5,101 nt of DNA from an uncultured Clostridia bacterium (GTDB lineage: Bacteria; Bacillota; Clostridia; Christensenellales; UBA1242), in contig CAKVCF010000051.1 in assembly GCA_934725795.1 (NCBI GenBank), positions 1 through 5,101 on the forward strand. The letters are read 5' to 3'. Positions 1 through 5,101 of this stretch are shown here, piece by piece (position 1 is the first letter of the stretch; each line of letters begins with the position of its first letter). The position numbers and the translations under genes are program-made. The notes beneath the pieces are model-generated. The model was given only the letters and a program-made list of their open reading frames with translations, did no database searches and was not told the origin of the DNA.

Positions 1-484
1 CTATAAAGGTGAAGTAAGATGGGGCAAAACAATCACTCCAACATATTTGCCACAAAATAATAACAGTTTCTTTGAAAATTGCGATTTAAGTTTGGTTGAG
101 TGGATAGGTCAATACACTAAAGAAACAGATGCAACTTTCCTTCGCAGTTGGCTTGGCAGAATGCTTTTCAGTGGTGAAGAAGCAGAAAAGAAAGCCAAAG
201 TGTTGTCAGGTGGTGAAAAGGTGCGTTGTATGATGGCACGTATGATGCTTCAAGCAGGCAACTTCTTGCTTTTGGACGAACCAACCAACCACTTGGATTT
301 GGAATCTATCACCGCACTTAACAAGGGTATGGAAAGGTTTGAAGGTTGTATGATTTTCTCAACACACGATGAAGAAATTATGTCAACGGTCGCTAACCGC
401 ATTATCCGCATCAACAAAACTTTGGAATACGATAAAGAAATTGACTACGATACATATGTTGAAACACAAATGCGCAACAAATAA
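1..484 (+). CDS. ABC-F family ATPase, YbiT-like, C-terminal part (5' truncated)
   Basis: The frame is open from base 2 and continues off the left edge, so only the last 160 residues, most of the second nucleotide-binding domain, are present. Visible motifs, counted from the first complete codon: a Q-loop glutamine at about residue 18, the ABC signature LSGGEK at 68-73, Walker B ending in LLLDEP at 89-94 followed by TNHLD, and an H-switch STHD at 120-123. The TNHLD after Walker B and the lack of membrane segments are typical of ABC-F proteins, cytosolic ATPases that act on the ribosome (translation factors or antibiotic protection). The segment FSGEEAEKKAKVLSGGEK and the short tail without a coiled-coil extension resemble YbiT more than Uup or EttA; this subgroup call is from memory. 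The Walker A motif and the first domain lie outside the window. The TTG at 47 is not the start, because conserved sequence precedes it. The gene ends with TAA and is followed by a terminator, so it closes its transcription unit. Confidence 0.93.
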   Translation, partial: YKGEVRWGKTITPTYLPQNNNSFFENCDLSLVEWIGQYTKETDATFLRSWLGRMLFSGEEAEKKAKVLSGGEKVRCMMARMMLQAGNFLLLDEPTNHLDLESITALNKGMERFEGCMIFSTHDEEIMSTVANRIIRINKTLEYDKEIDYDTYVETQMRNK

Positions 485-537
485 TTCCAATTTATTTTGC
501 AACACTCACAAGTTTGTTTTAAGTTAATAAATAAAAC

Positions 538-568
538 AAAAAAAGGCACAAATTCGTGCCTTTTTCTT
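538..568 (+). terminator. Rho-independent terminator after the ABC-F gene
   Basis: AAAAAGGCAC at 540-549 pairs perfectly with GTGCCTTTTT at 556-565 around the 6-nt loop AAATTC. The G/C-rich part of the stem is GGCAC/GTGCC, and a T-rich tail follows. It lies 54 nt after the ABC-F stop. The flanking A-run would also let it work on the other strand, but no minus-strand gene is seen nearby. Confidence 0.9.
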
Positions 569-592
569 TGCTTAAATAATAGATTATATGGT

Positions 593-621
593 TTGATTTG
601 TATAAAAAGCATTTTCATATT
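593..621 (+). promoter_or_regulatory. possible weak promoter for the yqfC-yqfD-ybeY/era unit
   Basis: TTGATT (593-598), a 17-nt spacer and CATATT (616-621) form a poor housekeeping-type promoter, with 4 of 6 matches in each box. It sits between the terminator and the first plausible yqfC start, where a promoter is expected. The region is so AT-rich that such a match could easily be chance. No convincing SigE- or SigK-type promoter with correct spacing was found. Confidence 0.25.
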
Positions 622-642
622 TTTGTTTTCATATATTTTTGT

Positions 643-897
643 ATGAGTATGATGCAAGAAATTGAAAAGTTGATGGGCAGTGCTGGGGCTTCGGCAAATT
701 ACAGGTTGGTCAACCTTGGCGGAACAAGTTTGTATGTTGAAGGCATTAAAACAGTGGTGAGTTTTGGTGCAGAGGAAATGCAGTTCCAACTTAAAAAACA
801 GGTTTTGATTGTGTCTGGCAGTGAACTTAAAGTGCGGTATTTAGATAAATCAACTTGTGTGTTGGTTGGTAAAATTGTGTCGGTGGTGGTTAAATGA
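643..897 (+). CDS. yqfC: YabP/YqfC family sporulation protein
   Basis: A small protein of 84 residues if started at ATG 643, the usual size for the family. The central part fits the YabP/YqfC pattern: RLVNLGGTSLYVEGIK, then VVSFGAEEMQFQLKK, a short beta hairpin ending in VSGSEL, and LDKSTCVLVGKI near the end. It is all-beta in character and has no signal peptide or membrane segment. In Bacillus and Clostridium, yqfC and yqfD are adjacent and expressed in the mother cell during sporulation; their molecular role is poorly known. The stop TGA overlaps the yqfD start as ATGA (894-897), so the two are probably translationally coupled. The start is uncertain. ATGs at 643, 649 and 652 are all possible, and none has a good Shine-Dalgarno sequence; an in-frame TTG at 598 would add an unlikely hydrophobic N-terminus. 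Family call is firm, start is weak. Confidence 0.85.
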   Translation: MSMMQEIEKLMGSAGASANYRLVNLGGTSLYVEGIKTVVSFGAEEMQFQLKKQVLIVSGSELKVRYLDKSTCVLVGKIVSVVVK

Positions 898-1985
898 AAT
901 ATGATTTAACAGGCTATAATATCGACAATCTGCTTAAAACACTTTATGCAAAAAAGGTTACGCTTTTAAACGTTGAAAGAATAGGGCAAACACGTGTTAA
1001 ATTCGAGTTGCCAAACAAGTTTGATAGAAAGGCAAAAAAGTATATAGCAAATTTTCGTGGCACAAAAACGCCAAGTTTTTTTAAGCGTCTGCCAAAAATT
1101 TTGCTTGCAAATTTGGGGCTTGTAATTGCACTTTTTGTTGGGCTAACATTTTTTTTGTTTTCCAGCAACTACACTTGGCAAATTCGCATATTTGGGCTTA
1201 AAGATTTAAACGAAAACGACATTATAAAAGTGCTTGAACAAAATGGTGTAAGGAAAGGCAAAATCAACCTTAAATCAAGCAAAGAAATTGAAACAATTTT
1301 GCTTGAAAATTATGATAAACTGGCACAAGTTTCGGTTGTTAAGCAAGGCACGGCTCTTATTGTTAATTTGAGTGAAAAATTGGTTTATGTTGAAGAAATT
1401 TTTGAACCTATCAAAGCCAAATATTGCGGAATAATAACCAAAATTAACATAATCACTGGCACAACAAATGTTAAAATTGGTGATTATGTTAATGTTGGTG
1501 ATAGCCTTGTTTTGCCTTTTAATTTAGACGCGTCTGGCAACAAAGTCAGTGTAAAGCCTATGGCAGAAATTGAAGCACAAATTTTTGTTTTAGGCAGTGC
1601 AAATTTGCAAAAACAAGAAACAGTTTTAACCCGCACAGGCAAAAAGCAACTGGTGTATGATTACTATATTTTTAACCGCCACTTATTTTCAGGCAAAAAC
1701 AAAAATTCGTTTGTGTTTTTTGAAAATGTTAGTTATAATAAAAATGTAAGCAATTTGTTGCCTATAAAACGCAAAATCACCTGTTTTTATGAACTTGCAC
1801 CATCTGTGGTTGAACACGATTTGCAAGCCGAAAAACAAGCGGTTATTGAAAAAAGCCAGCAAGATGCAAAAAACAAAATTCCACAAGATTTGGAAGTTTG
1901 TGATGAACAAATACAAACTCAAATTGTGAATGATTGCTTGTTTGCTTACACAACTTTAACCTTACAAGGGCGGATAAATGATTGA
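894..1985 (+). CDS. yqfD: YqfD family sporulation membrane protein
   Basis: 363 residues, slightly short for a family usually near 390. Domains in order: an N-terminal cytoplasmic part (about 1-65) with the typical NVERIGQTRVKFELP stretch; one hydrophobic segment at about 69-91 (LLANLGLVIALFVGLTFFLF); a POTRA/FtsQ-like part beginning WQIRIFGL (95-102) and running through a short helix to NGVRKGKI; and a region with GIITKI (179-184) and VKIGDYVNVGDSLV (193-206) resembling the lipoyl-like repeat of this family. The C-terminal half should be outside the mother-cell membrane or in the intermembrane space. The YqfD family is sporulation-associated, and its biochemical activity is unknown. The gene starts inside the yqfC stop, with GGTGG repeats just upstream as a weak ribosome binding site. 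It ends 8 nt inside the next gene. In many Firmicutes phoH follows yqfD; here ybeY follows directly. Confidence 0.9.
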   Translation: MKYDLTGYNIDNLLKTLYAKKVTLLNVERIGQTRVKFELPNKFDRKAKKYIANFRGTKTPSFFKRLPKILLANLGLVIALFVGLTFFLFSSNYTWQIRIFGLKDLNENDIIKVLEQNGVRKGKINLKSSKEIETILLENYDKLAQVSVVKQGTALIVNLSEKLVYVEEIFEPIKAKYCGIITKINIITGTTNVKIGDYVNVGDSLVLPFNLDASGNKVSVKPMAEIEAQIFVLGSANLQKQETVLTRTGKKQLVYDYYIFNRHLFSGKNKNSFVFFENVSYNKNVSNLLPIKRKITCFYELAPSVVEHDLQAEKQAVIEKSQQDAKNKIPQDLEVCDEQIQTQIVNDCLFAYTTLTLQGRIND

Positions 1986-3354
1986 ATTTTTTGGCGAAGC
2001 ACAGTTAGATAAAACTATTTTGCAAAATTTAAACCTTGTTGAACAACAAGTTTATGCTTTTTTGCATGCACCAAAAAGTGTTAAAGTTAATTTAAAATTT
2101 GTTACTCCGCAAGAAATTCGCACTTTAAACAAACAAACAAGGAATATTGATAGGATAACAGATGTTTTATCTTATCCTTACACCGAAGTTAAAGTTGGAC
2201 AAAAACTTAAACTTAAAGATTATGCTTGTGATATTGACCCATTTGACCACAAATTGTTGCTTGGCGACATTGTTTTGTGTGTTGACCGTGCCAAAGAACA
2301 AGCCAAAGAATACGGCCACAGCTTAAACCGTGAAATCTGCTTTTTGTTTTGCCACGCTATGTTGCATTTGATGGGGTACGACCACATTGAACCAGAAGAT
2401 GAAAAAATTATGACAGCAAAACAAGCAGAAATTTTAAATTCGCTTAACATAACACGCACCAGTTTCAAGGCTGGTTTTGTAACCATACTTGGTGAAACAA
2501 ACGCAGGCAAAAGCACACTTATCAATCAACTGGTTGGTGAAAAGGTGGCAATAGTAAGCCCTAAAACTCAAACCACACGTGAGAATATCACTGGCATATA
2601 TAACGATAAAGCTTGCCAAATTGTGTTTTTAGATACTCCTGGTTATCACAAACGCGCCACAAAAATTGATGATGAGATGGACAAACAAATTGCCACCGCA
2701 CAAGAAGATACTGAAATTGTGTTGTTGCTTATAACCGCAAAAAAACCACTTGTGGAGCAATATAACAACCTTATTAAGAAGGTTACAGCAACGGCTAAAA
2801 AAATTTTGCTTATCAACAAAATTGACGAAGTTAAATATGAAAAGTTGTATCCACAACTTGCACTTTTGAGTGCGGAAGCAAAAGTGGACGAAATTTTGCC
2901 AATATCCGCTTTAACTGGTAAAAATTGTGATGTTTTGCTTGATATGATAAAAAAATATTTGCCAGAATATGACCATGAAATGAGATACTATCCAGTGGAC
3001 GAATATACTGATAAAAACTTGCGTCATATGTGTGCTGAAATTGTGCGTGAAAAAGCACTTTTGCTATTAGATGACGAGATACCACACGGCATACAAGTGG
3101 TTGTAACTGATTATAGAGAAAGTGAAACACCTATTCAAATTTTTGCAGATGTTTATTGCGAACGTGAAAATCACAAAGCAATTATTTTAGGCAAAAATGG
3201 CGATATGATAAAGCAAATTTCCACAAAATCAAGGCTTGCTATTGAACGTTTGATTGGTGCAAAAGTTAACCTTCAACTGTTTGTTAAGGTTAAACCAAAT
3301 TGGCGCAATGATGAACGTGCCCTTAAAGATTTTGGTCTTGTTGTGGAAGAATAG
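1978..3354 (+). CDS. ybeY-era: fused rRNA endoribonuclease YbeY / GTPase Era
   Basis: One frame of 458 residues carries two complete proteins. Residues 1-160 are YbeY, the zinc-dependent endoribonuclease needed for 16S rRNA 3'-end maturation. It has TR55 and TDVLS (61-65), GDIVL (96-100) and the metal site HAMLHLMGYDH (H126, H130, H136, the H-3x-H-5x-H signature). Residues 163-458 are Era, the GTPase that binds the 16S 3' end and gates 30S assembly. It has G1 GETNAGKS (172-179), switch region KTQTTR (196-201), G3 DTPG (219-222), G4 NKID (280-283), G5 SAL (310-312), a YYPVDEYTD linker segment (337-345) and a C-terminal KH domain with GKNG (405-408) and VKVKPNWR. YbeY ends near residue 160 and Era begins at once with FKAGFVTILG; no ATG, GTG or TTG lies at the joint. 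The start ATG 1978 has AAGGG (1966-1970) 7 nt upstream and overlaps the yqfD stop. Both halves look catalytically intact. Confidence 0.95.
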   Translation: MIEFFGEAQLDKTILQNLNLVEQQVYAFLHAPKSVKVNLKFVTPQEIRTLNKQTRNIDRITDVLSYPYTEVKVGQKLKLKDYACDIDPFDHKLLLGDIVLCVDRAKEQAKEYGHSLNREICFLFCHAMLHLMGYDHIEPEDEKIMTAKQAEILNSLNITRTSFKAGFVTILGETNAGKSTLINQLVGEKVAIVSPKTQTTRENITGIYNDKACQIVFLDTPGYHKRATKIDDEMDKQIATAQEDTEIVLLLITAKKPLVEQYNNLIKKVTATAKKILLINKIDEVKYEKLYPQLALLSAEAKVDEILPISALTGKNCDVLLDMIKKYLPEYDHEMRYYPVDEYTDKNLRHMCAEIVREKALLLLDDEIPHGIQVVVTDYRESETPIQIFADVYCERENHKAIILGKNGDMIKQISTKSRLAIERLIGAKVNLQLFVKVKPNWRNDERALKDFGLVVEE

Positions 3355-3458
3355 GGCGATTTAAACATACTTTAAGCATAATACTGGCTGACAAAAATTT
3401 AGGCATAAAAAAGTGAATAAATAGGCTTAAAAATCATAAAATAAATTAGGGGGTTTAA
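3355..3458 (+). other. intergenic gap between ybeY-era and the YqzL-like gene
   Basis: This is 104 nt of very AT-rich sequence that breaks the otherwise gapless cluster. I see no hairpin with a T-run that would stop transcription. CATAAT at 3377-3382 resembles a -10 box but has no -35 partner at the right distance, and CTGACA at 3388-3393 has no -10 partner. Read-through from ybeY-era into the next two genes is therefore the simplest reading. The last bases contain the ribosome binding site of the small gene. Confidence 0.4.
3448..3453 (+). promoter_or_regulatory. ribosome binding site of the YqzL-like small gene
   Basis: AGGGGG lies 5 nt upstream of ATG 3459. It is one of the few clear Shine-Dalgarno sequences in the window. 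It decides that the 50-codon frame is a real gene and fixes its start. Confidence 0.75.
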
Positions 3459-3611
3459 ATGAAATTTAAAACAGAACTTGCAAACAAATTTTATTTGTCT
3501 TTTACACGCACAGGCAACCCTTATTTTTATGTGCTGGCAGTTGACGCCGAAAAAACTGAAAATTTAAGGCAAGAAGTGCTTGCTCAAGCCGAAGATAATT
3601 TAACATTATAA
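3459..3611 (+). CDS. YqzL-like small protein (50 aa)
   Basis: The frame begins MKFKTELANKF and ends with TAA at 3609-3611. Three points make it a real gene: the AGGGGG site 5 nt upstream, its place exactly between era and recO, and its sequence pattern. Bacillus YqzL is a protein of about 47 residues encoded between era and recO, with a core of the form F-x-x-T-G followed a few residues later by an aromatic/aliphatic patch. Here the same layout is seen as FTRTGNPYFYVLAV (15-28), followed by an acidic helical tail (DAEKTENLRQEVLAQAEDN). No signal peptide or membrane segment is present. The function of YqzL is not known to me. The family assignment rests on a short motif and gene order, so it is moderate; that it is translated is more likely than its family name. 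Confidence 0.72.
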   Translation: MKFKTELANKFYLSFTRTGNPYFYVLAVDAEKTENLRQEVLAQAEDNLTL

Positions 3612-3617
3612 TTTTTT

Positions 3618-4301
3618 ATGGACACAAAAGTTAAAGGAATAATTTTAAAATTAACCGATATTAAGGAAGCGGACAAACTTGCTTCCATTTTTAGTTTGGA
3701 GCAGGGCATAATAACCGCAAATTTTAGGGGTGTTAGGAAGGAAAAATCAAAAATGAAATCTTCCGCTTTGCCTTTTACTTTTGCAGAGTTCAATTTAAGC
3801 CAAACTGGTACAACACGCGTTGTAACCAGCACAAATGTTATTGATGGTTTTTATGGTTTAACAGCGGACTATAACAAAACAATTGCTGGCTTTATTTTGC
3901 TTGATATAATAAAGACAATCTTACCCGCCGAAAAGCCTGAACCAGATTTGTTTGTGCTTGCTTTAAACGGACTTAAAGATATTGAAACAAAAGACGAATT
4001 TTCTTCCCTTTCAGCATTTATCATAAGATTTATTGAATTTTGTGGTATGGCACTTGATTTTGATTTGCAAAAATATGTGTATTTAGACCGCACAACAGGC
4101 AACTTTGTTTCAACACCAAATTTTGCAACAATGCAGATTGATAAAAAAGTGTTCGATTATTTAAAATCAGTCAGCAAAAGCGAAATAGGGCAAGAAACAA
4201 CTCAAACACCAATCACAATAAAAAAGCAAACATTACGTTTGCTTAATGCAATTTTGCTTGCCAAATTTAATGCAGAAATCCGCACATTTGAATTTATTTA
4301 A
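3618..4301 (+). CDS. recO: DNA repair protein RecO
   Basis: 227 residues, a little short for RecO (about 240-255). RecO works with RecR (and RecF) to load RecA onto SSB-coated single-stranded DNA and can anneal complementary strands, in the cytoplasm at gaps and breaks. The N-terminal OB fold (about 1-80) shows the family pattern: VKGIILKLTDIKEADKLASI, then SLEQGIITANFRGVRKEKSK and the PFTFAEFNL strand. The helical C-terminal part begins at about residue 83. The zinc-binding cysteine cluster of many RecO proteins, expected near residues 145-185, is missing: the only cysteine is C142, and the region reads LDFDLQKYVYLDRTTGNFVSTPN. The start ATG 3618 is 6 nt after the preceding stop, separated only by a T-run, with no Shine-Dalgarno sequence, so coupling to the small gene upstream is likely. 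A terminator directly follows the stop codon. Confidence 0.9.
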   Translation: MDTKVKGIILKLTDIKEADKLASIFSLEQGIITANFRGVRKEKSKMKSSALPFTFAEFNLSQTGTTRVVTSTNVIDGFYGLTADYNKTIAGFILLDIIKTILPAEKPEPDLFVLALNGLKDIETKDEFSSLSAFIIRFIEFCGMALDFDLQKYVYLDRTTGNFVSTPNFATMQIDKKVFDYLKSVSKSEIGQETTQTPITIKKQTLRLLNAILLAKFNAEIRTFEFI

Positions 4302-4330
4302 AGCAGCCAACCTAAAAGGCTGTTTTTTTA
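4301..4330 (+). terminator. Rho-independent terminator after recO
   Basis: CAGCC (4304-4308) pairs with GGCTG (4318-4322). The stem extends by a G-T wobble and two A-T pairs, has a 9-nt loop, and is followed by seven T residues (4323-4329). It begins at the last base of the recO stop codon and ends this transcription unit. Confidence 0.88.
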
Positions 4331-4421
4331 GTAGCTTTTTAAACTAAATTGAAAAAACATAAAAACACATTTTATAAGGCGAAAAAATGATTAACTATGT
4401 TTTTATTCAACAAAGTATCAA

Positions 4422-4450
4422 GTTTGTTTAGTTAAACAAACAATTTTTTT
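4422..4450 (+). terminator. AT-rich palindrome with T-tract in the recO/WG-repeat gap (terminator-like or operator)
   Basis: GTTTGTTTA (4422-4430) and TAAACAAAC (4433-4441) are perfect inverted repeats around a 2-nt centre. As RNA they would form a 7-bp stem with a 6-nt loop, followed by AA and seven T residues (4444-4450). The stem has only two G/C pairs, so termination would be weak. It lies 62 nt upstream of the -35 box of the next gene and could equally be a regulator site. It may also be chance in sequence this AT-rich. Confidence 0.4.
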
Positions 4451-4502
4451 AAATTTTGTAAAAAAATTAACTTAATTTGCATAAAAACTTAATGCTTTGA
4501 TA

Positions 4503-4531
4503 TTGACAAAACGCCAATGATAATATATTAT
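4503..4531 (+). promoter_or_regulatory. near-consensus housekeeping promoter for the WG-repeat gene
   Basis: TTGACA at 4503-4508 is a perfect -35 box. A 17-nt spacer leads to TATTAT at 4526-4531, which has one mismatch to TATAAT. Transcription should begin near 4538, leaving a leader of only about 16 nt that carries the ribosome binding site. It is the best promoter in the window and suggests strong, SigA-type expression. Confidence 0.82.
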
Positions 4532-4542
4532 ATTAGCAGTTT

Positions 4543-4548
4543 AAGGAG
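4543..4548 (+). promoter_or_regulatory. ribosome binding site of the WG-repeat gene
   Basis: AAGGAG, a strong Shine-Dalgarno sequence, is 5 nt upstream of ATG 4554. It fixes the start of the 3'-truncated gene. Confidence 0.85.
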
Positions 4549-4553
4549 TTTTT

Positions 4554-5101
4554 ATGAATTTAATAAGCCAATGTATTTTGAAATTGAAAAAGTATCCAGA
4601 AAATTATTTTGAAACTGAAACTTTATCAAACACAGACAATGTTTACATTGTTGAAAAAGATGGTAAATTTGGTTTGTTAGATGGCGACACACGTAAGTTA
4701 GTTATGCAATTACAAGACAACCAAATCACAAGCTACAGCGAAGGCTTAGTAGGTATGTCAAAAGATGGCAAAGCTGGTTATGTTGATTTAAAAGGTAAAG
4801 TTGTTGTTGACTTTAAGTATGACAAAGCTGAAGGATTCCAATCAAACCATTTGGCACGTGTTGAAAAAGATGGTATGGACGGTTACATTAGCCGTGAAAC
4901 ATTAGAACCTGTTATTGCTGTTAAATATGATTACATTGGATTGTTCAATGAAGCTGGTTATGCAATAGTTGACTATCGCGACAAATGTGGCTATGTAGAC
5001 AGCAATGGTAAATTTGTTGGCGGACTTGAATTTGACCAAATCGGCGAAATTAGCGAAGGTTTGTTTGCTGCTAGAAAGGGCACAAAATGGGGCTACATAT
5101 C
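4554..5101 (+). CDS. WG-repeat (KWG-type) protein, N-terminal part (3' truncated)
   Basis: The frame is open for 182 codons up to the window edge without a stop. After about 30 N-terminal residues (MNLISQCILKLKKYPENYF...) without a signal peptide or membrane segment, a repeated beta motif appears: GKFGLLD (37-43), GKAGYVD (72-78), GMDGYIS (107-113), DKCGYVD (143-149) and TKWGYI (177-182). The spacing is 35, 35, 36 and 34 residues. Between them recur units such as YSEGL, ISEGLFAARK and FKYDKAEGF. This is the WG_beta_rep pattern, in which each repeat ends in a G/W-G-Y/F-I/V-D turn. Such proteins are common in gut Firmicutes and Bacteroidetes and are thought to form beta-propeller-like scaffolds, but no general function is established. 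The near-consensus promoter and AAGGAG site point to high expression, and the terminator after recO makes it a separate unit. What lies C-terminal of the repeats cannot be seen, so a further domain is possible. Confidence 0.87.
   Translation, partial: MNLISQCILKLKKYPENYFETETLSNTDNVYIVEKDGKFGLLDGDTRKLVMQLQDNQITSYSEGLVGMSKDGKAGYVDLKGKVVVDFKYDKAEGFQSNHLARVEKDGMDGYISRETLEPVIAVKYDYIGLFNEAGYAIVDYRDKCGYVDSNGKFVGGLEFDQIGEISEGLFAARKGTKWGYI

Noticed and set aside
47..49. TTG as start of the ABC-F frame
   Set aside because: The same frame is open to the left edge, and the upstream residues (GEVRWGKTITPTYLPQ) are typical ABC-F sequence leading into the Q-loop, so the gene is truncated by the window.
582..640. 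SigE/SigK-type sporulation promoter before yqfC
   Set aside because: CATATT and CATATATT elements and ATAT-rich -35-like stretches exist, but no pair has the required 13-15 nt spacing.
598..642. TTG start that would lengthen YqfC by 15 residues
   Set aside because: The added MYKKHFHIFVFIYFC is hydrophobic and unlike the family N-terminus, it falls in the likely promoter/leader region, and it has no ribosome binding site.
894..1985. Alternative genetic code (TGA as tryptophan) given the AT-rich, Mollicutes-like base composition
   Set aside because: TGA ends yqfC and yqfD exactly at family-typical lengths and tryptophans are TGG throughout, so the standard bacterial code fits.
2410..2412. Internal ATG (Met145) as a separate start for Era
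   Set aside because: It lies inside the conserved C-terminal helix of YbeY, would add about 18 non-Era residues, and has no clear Shine-Dalgarno sequence. A minor internal start cannot be excluded but is not needed.
3355..3458. Promoter or terminator in the gap after ybeY-era
   Set aside because: No -35/-10 pair at usable spacing and no stem followed by a T-run could be found; the short repeated TAGGC words look incidental.
445..4102. Minus-strand open frames of about 60-115 codons (for example 445-789, 944-1168, 1689-1922, 2220-2525, 2831-3130, 3584-3832, 3869-4102)
   Set aside because: All but 445-789 lie entirely or almost entirely opposite well-supported + strand genes. That one runs across the terminator and the yqfC region. 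None has a recognisable domain, and none of their translations resembles a known family.

Overview
The window is AT-rich (roughly one third G+C by eye). It reads as a chromosomal segment of a low-G+C Gram-positive (Firmicutes/Clostridia-like) bacterium. Three points support this. The sporulation pair yqfC-yqfD lies directly upstream of ybeY/era and recO, which is the Firmicutes gene order. A YqzL-like small protein lies between era and recO. There is a YbiT-like ABC-F ATPase. Tryptophan is read from TGG, and TGA ends two genes (yqfC, yqfD), so the standard bacterial code fits and a Mycoplasma-type code does not. The yqf genes suggest a spore-forming lineage or descent from one. The species cannot be named from the sequence alone.

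Layout, all genes on the + strand: (1) 1-484, the 3' end of a YbiT-like ABC-F ATPase gene, closed by an intrinsic terminator at 538-568. (2) 643-3354, a tightly packed unit of yqfC, yqfD and a ybeY-era gene in which each start codon overlaps the previous stop (ATGA at 894-897, then an 8-nt overlap at 1978-1985). (3) 3355-3458, a 104-nt gap. (4) 3459-4301, a 50-residue YqzL-like ORF preceded by a clear Shine-Dalgarno sequence, then recO six nt later, closed by a terminator at 4301-4330. (5) 4331-4553, a very AT-rich intergenic stretch holding a palindrome with a T-tract and a near-consensus housekeeping promoter. (6) 4554 to the window edge, the start of a cytoplasmic WG-repeat (KWG-type) protein.

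The most notable feature is the single 458-codon reading frame that joins the 16S rRNA endoribonuclease YbeY to the ribosome-assembly GTPase Era. It has essentially no linker and no start codon at the junction. Both proteins act on the 3' end of 16S rRNA and the small subunit, so the fusion makes functional sense. The genes usually found in this cluster between yqfD and era in other Firmicutes (phoH, a PgpH-type phosphodiesterase, dgkA, cdd) are absent, so the locus is strongly condensed. RecO lacks the zinc-binding cysteines common in this protein. I saw no mobile element, CRISPR array, tRNA, rRNA or minus-strand gene.
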